In this document: piece after piece, positions 60,401 through 64,000 of the stretch | How positions within the stretch are numbered: the first letter of the stretch is position 1 | Layout of the letters: each line of letters starts with the position of its first letter | Source: Steromphala cineraria | Lineage: Eukaryota; Mollusca; Gastropoda; Trochida; Trochidae | Assembly (NCBI GenBank): GCA_916613615.1 | Contig: OU744723.1 | Span: 62,380,239-62,444,238 of the forward strand | Direction of reading: 5' to 3' | Length of the DNA stretch: 64,000 nt | Translations under genes and position numbers: made by a program | Notes under the pieces: model-generated | What the model saw: only the letters and a program-made list of their open reading frames with translations | Database searches by the model: none | Told to the model about the DNA's origin: nothing

Positions 60401-61000
60401 CATGAATCAAACACAAATGTTACACCTGTAGTCATGAATCAAACACAAATGTTTCACATGTAGTCATGAATCAAACACAAATGTTACACCTGTAGTCATG
60501 AATCAAACACAAATGTTACACTTGTAGTCATGAATCAAAAAAACATATTACACATGTAGTCATGAATCAAACACAAATGTTACACATGTAGTCATGAATC
60601 AAACACAAATGTTACACTTGTAGTCATGAATCAAACACAAATGTTACACTTGTAGTCATGAATCAAACACAAATGTTTCAGATGTAGTCATGAATCAAAC
60701 ACAAATGTTACACATGTAGTCATGAATCAAACACAAATGTTACACCTGTAGTCATGAATCAAACACAAATGTTACACCTGTAGTCATGAATCAAACACAA
60801 ATGTTACACTTGTAGTCATTAATCAAACACAAATATTACACATGTAGTCATGAATCAAACACAAATGTTACACTTGTAGTCATGAATCAAACACAAATGT
60901 TACACTTGTAGTCAAGAATCAAACACAAATGTTACACCTGTAGTCATGAATCAAACACAAATGTTACACCTGTAGTCATGAATCAAACACAAATGTTAAA
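54417..61000 (+). repeat. 1,664-bp and 1,152-bp higher-order repeats in block 4
   Basis: The GTCAAGAATC marker lies at 54417, 56081, 59761 and 60913. The first step is 1,664 bp (52 units), confirmed by AAACCAGTAG at 54507 and 56171. The last step is 1,152 bp (36 units). TTTCAGATG units near 54181, 55845, 58501, 59521 and 60670 recur with the same neighbours. Confidence 0.8.
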
Positions 61001-61809
61001 CCTGTAGTCATGAATCAAACACAAATGTTACACCTGTAGTCATGAATCAAACACAAATGTTTCACATTTAGTCATGAATCAAACACAAATGTTACACCTG
61101 TAGTCATGAATCAAACACAAATGTTACACCTGTAGTCATGAATCAAACACAAATGTTACACATGTAGTCATGAATCAAACACAAATGTTACACCTGTAGT
61201 CATGAATCAAACACAGATGTTACACTTGTAGTCATGAATCAAACACAAATGTTACACATGTAGTCATGAATCAAACACAAATGTTACACATGTAGTCATG
61301 AATCAAACACAAATGTTACACATGTAGTCATGAATCAAACACAAATGTTACACATGTAGTCATGAATCAAACACAAATGTTTCACATGTAGTCATGAATC
61401 AAACACAAATGTTACACATGTAGTCATGAATCAAACACAGATGTTACACTTGTAGTCATGAATCAAAAAAACATATTACACATGTAGTCATGAATCAAAA
61501 AAACATATTACACATGTAGTCATGAATCAAACACAAATGTTACACCTGTAGTCATGAATCAAACACAAATGTTACACATGTAGTCATGAATCAAACACAA
61601 ATGTTACACATGTAGTCATGAATCAAACACAAATGTTACACCTGTAGTCATGAATCAAACACAAATGTTTCACATGTAGTCATGAATCAAAAAAACATAT
61701 TACACATGTAGTCATGAATCAAACACAAATGTTACACCTGTAGTCATGAATCAAACACAAATGTTACACCTGTAGTCATGAATCAAACACAAATGTTACA
61801 TCTGTAGTC

Positions 61810-63600
61810 ATGAATCAAACAAATGTTACATCTGTAGTCATGAATCAAACACAAATGTTACACATGTAGTCATGAATCAAACACAAATGTTACACATGTA
61901 GTCATGAATCAAACACAAATGTTTCACATGTAGTCATGAATCAAACACAAATGTTACACCTGTAGTCATGAATCAAACACAGATGTTACACTTGTAGTCA
62001 TGAATCAAAAAAACATATTACACATGTAGTCATGAATCAAAAAAACATATTACACATGTAGTCATGAATCAAACACAAATGTTACACCTGTAGTCATGAA
62101 TCAAACACAAATGTTACACATGTAGTCATGAATCAAACACAAATGTTACACATGTAGTCATGAATCAAACACAAATGTTACACCTGTAGTCATGAATCAA
62201 ACACAAATGTTACACATGTAGTCATGAATCAAACACAAATGTTACACCTGTAGTCATGAATCAAACACAAATGTTACACCTGTAGTCATGAATCAAACAC
62301 AAATGTTACACCTGTAGTCATGAATCAAACACAAATGTTACACCTGTAGTCATGAATCAAACACAAATGTTACACCTGTAGTCATGAATCAAACACAAAT
62401 GTTACACCTGTAGTCATGAATCAAACACAAATGTTACACCTGTAGTCATGAATCAAACACAAATGTTACACATGTAGTCATGAATCAAACAAATGTTACA
62501 CATGTAGTCATGAATCAAACACAAATGTTACATCTGTAGTCATGAATCAAACACAAATGTTACACCTGTAGTCATGAATCAAACACAAATGTTACACCTG
62601 TAGTCATGAATCAAACACAAATGTTACACATGTAGTCATGAATCAAACAAATGTTACACCTGTAGTCATGAATCAAACACAAATGTTACATCTGTAGTCA
62701 TGAATCAAACACAAATGTTACACATGTAGTCATGAATCAAACACAGATGTTACACATGTAGTCATGAATCAAACACAAATGTTACACCTGTAGTCATGAA
62801 TCAAACACATGTTACACATGTAGTCATGAATCAAACACAAATGTTACACATGTAGTCATGAATCAAACACAAATGTTACACCTGTAGTCATGAATCAAAC
62901 ACAAATGTTACACCTGTAGTCATGAATCAAACACAAATGTTACACCTGTAGTCATGAATCAAACACAAATGTTACACCTGTAGTCATGAATCAAACACAA
63001 ATGTTACACATGTAGTCATGAATCAAACACAAATGTTACACATGTAGTCATGAATCAAACACAAATGTTACACCTGTAGTCATGAATCAAACACAAATGT
63101 TAGACTTGTAGTCATGAATCAAACACAAATGTTACACCTGTAGTCATGAATCAAACAAATGTTACACCTGTAGTCATGAATCAAACACAAATGTTACACC
63201 TGTAGTCATGAATCAAACACAAATGTTACACCTGTAGTCATGAATCAAACACAAATGTTACACCTGTAGTCATGAATCAAACACAAATGTTACACCTGTA
63301 GTCATGAATCAAACACAAATGTTACACCTGTAGTCATGAATCAAACACAAATGTTACACCTGTAGTCATGAATCAAACACAAATGTTACACATGTAGTCA
63401 TGAATCAAACACAAATGTTACACATGTAGTCATGAATCAAACACAAATGTTACACATGTAGTCATGAATCAAACACAAATGTTAGACTTGTAGTCATGAA
63501 TCAAACACAAATGTTACACCTGTAGTCATGAATCAAACAAATGTTACACCTGTAGTCATGAATCAAACACAAATGTTACACCTGTAGTCATGAATCAAAC
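61810..63600 (+). repeat. Satellite domain with 30-bp units
   Basis: Several units here lack two bases (TCAAACAAATG in place of TCAAACACAAATG) near 61820, 62490, 62650, 63156 and 63540, and one near 62808 has CACATGTT. CATCTG units (TACATCTGTAG) are also confined to this part. A-tract units stop after about 62060. This looks like a separate homogenisation domain towards one side of the array. Confidence 0.8.
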
Positions 63601-64000
63601 ACAAATGTTACACCTGTAGTCATGAATCAAACACAAATGTTACACCTGTAGTCATGAATCAAACACAAATGTTACACATGTAGTCATGAATCAAACACAA
63701 ATGTTACACCTGTAGTCATGAATCAAACACAAATGTTACACCTGCAGTCATGAATCAAACACAAATGTTACACATGTAGTCATGAATCAAACACAAATGT
63801 TAGAATTGTAGTCATGAATCAAACACAAATGTTACACATGTAGTCATGAATCAAACACAAATGTTACACATGTAGTCATGAATCAAACACAGATGTTACA
63901 CATGTAGTCATGAATCAAACACAAATGTTACACATGTAGTCATGAATCAAACACAAATGTTACACCTGTAGTCATGAATCAAACACAAATGTTACACCTG

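Larger units (their letters stand above)
49310..64000 (+). repeat. 32-bp satellite array, block 4 (runs off the window)
   Basis: About 459 units follow the third insert and continue past the right edge. Higher-order duplications are visible: the AAACCAGTAG unit at 54507 recurs at 56171 (1,664 bp, 52 units), and the GTCAAGAATC unit at 54417 recurs at 56081, 59761 and 60913. An extra A occurs near 53050. From 61.8 kb on, some units are 30 bp long. Confidence 0.98.

Noticed and set aside
1897..64000. CRISPR array, suggested by the short regular repeat
   Set aside because: The units are contiguous and nearly identical with no unique spacers, no leader and no cas genes, next to a spliced animal gene.
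1897..64000. A repetitive protein encoded by the satellite
   Set aside because: The period is not a multiple of three, and the unit has TAG and TGA on the plus strand and TAA and TGA on the minus strand, so every frame is closed within about 96 bp.

Overview
The window looks like nuclear DNA from an animal, most likely a bivalve or other mollusc. The one recognisable gene segment is a spliced exon of a STAND-type P-loop NTPase of a kind that is greatly expanded in molluscs. The rest is a very large satellite array interrupted by short non-coding mobile-element-like segments. There are no bacterial-style operons, no RNA genes and no CRISPR array. The species call is inference; nothing here identifies it directly.

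Layout. Positions 1-606 are AT-rich non-coding DNA, probably intron, with three perfect TGACGTCA palindromes exactly 22 bp apart near the left edge. Positions 607-1778 (minus strand) are one large coding exon with Walker A, Walker B and a winged-helix-like tail, bounded by a good splice acceptor and donor. Positions 1779-1896 are intronic. From about 1897 to the right edge (64000) the window is a head-to-tail array of a 32-bp unit, roughly 1,850 copies, which runs off the window. It is broken only by three copies of an 881-882 bp unrelated segment at 37093-37974, 44185-45065 and 48429-49309.

The satellite is not uniform. Variant units (an A-tract unit, CAGATG units, CATTAATC units, a CACG unit and others) recur in the same order at fixed distances, showing higher-order repeats at several scales: about 7,007 bp (219 units), 1,952 bp (61 units), 1,664 bp (52 units), 1,216 bp (38 units) and local 64-bp dimers. 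A CAGATG-rich domain lies at about 30.75-33.1 and 39.1-43.4 kb, and 30-bp units appear only near the right end (61.8-63.6 kb).

The inserts are the most interesting part. Copy 1 sits in a higher-order repeat whose uninterrupted counterpart is present about 7.5 kb upstream, so filled and empty sites can be compared to the base: 884 bp net, equivalent to an 882-bp element plus a 2-bp AA duplication. All three copies lie at the same base of the 32-bp unit. Each has a 12-bp inverted repeat that encloses only the first ~713 bp, followed by a 161-bp near-perfect palindrome at the right end. Copies 2 and 3 are nearly identical and share flanks, so they arose by a 4,244-bp duplication of satellite plus element; copy 1 differs from them by about 5%.

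The genes do not form a pathway here. The main gene-level inference is that the exon's acceptor has no upstream exon before the satellite begins, so the whole array may lie in one intron longer than 62 kb of this NTPase gene.
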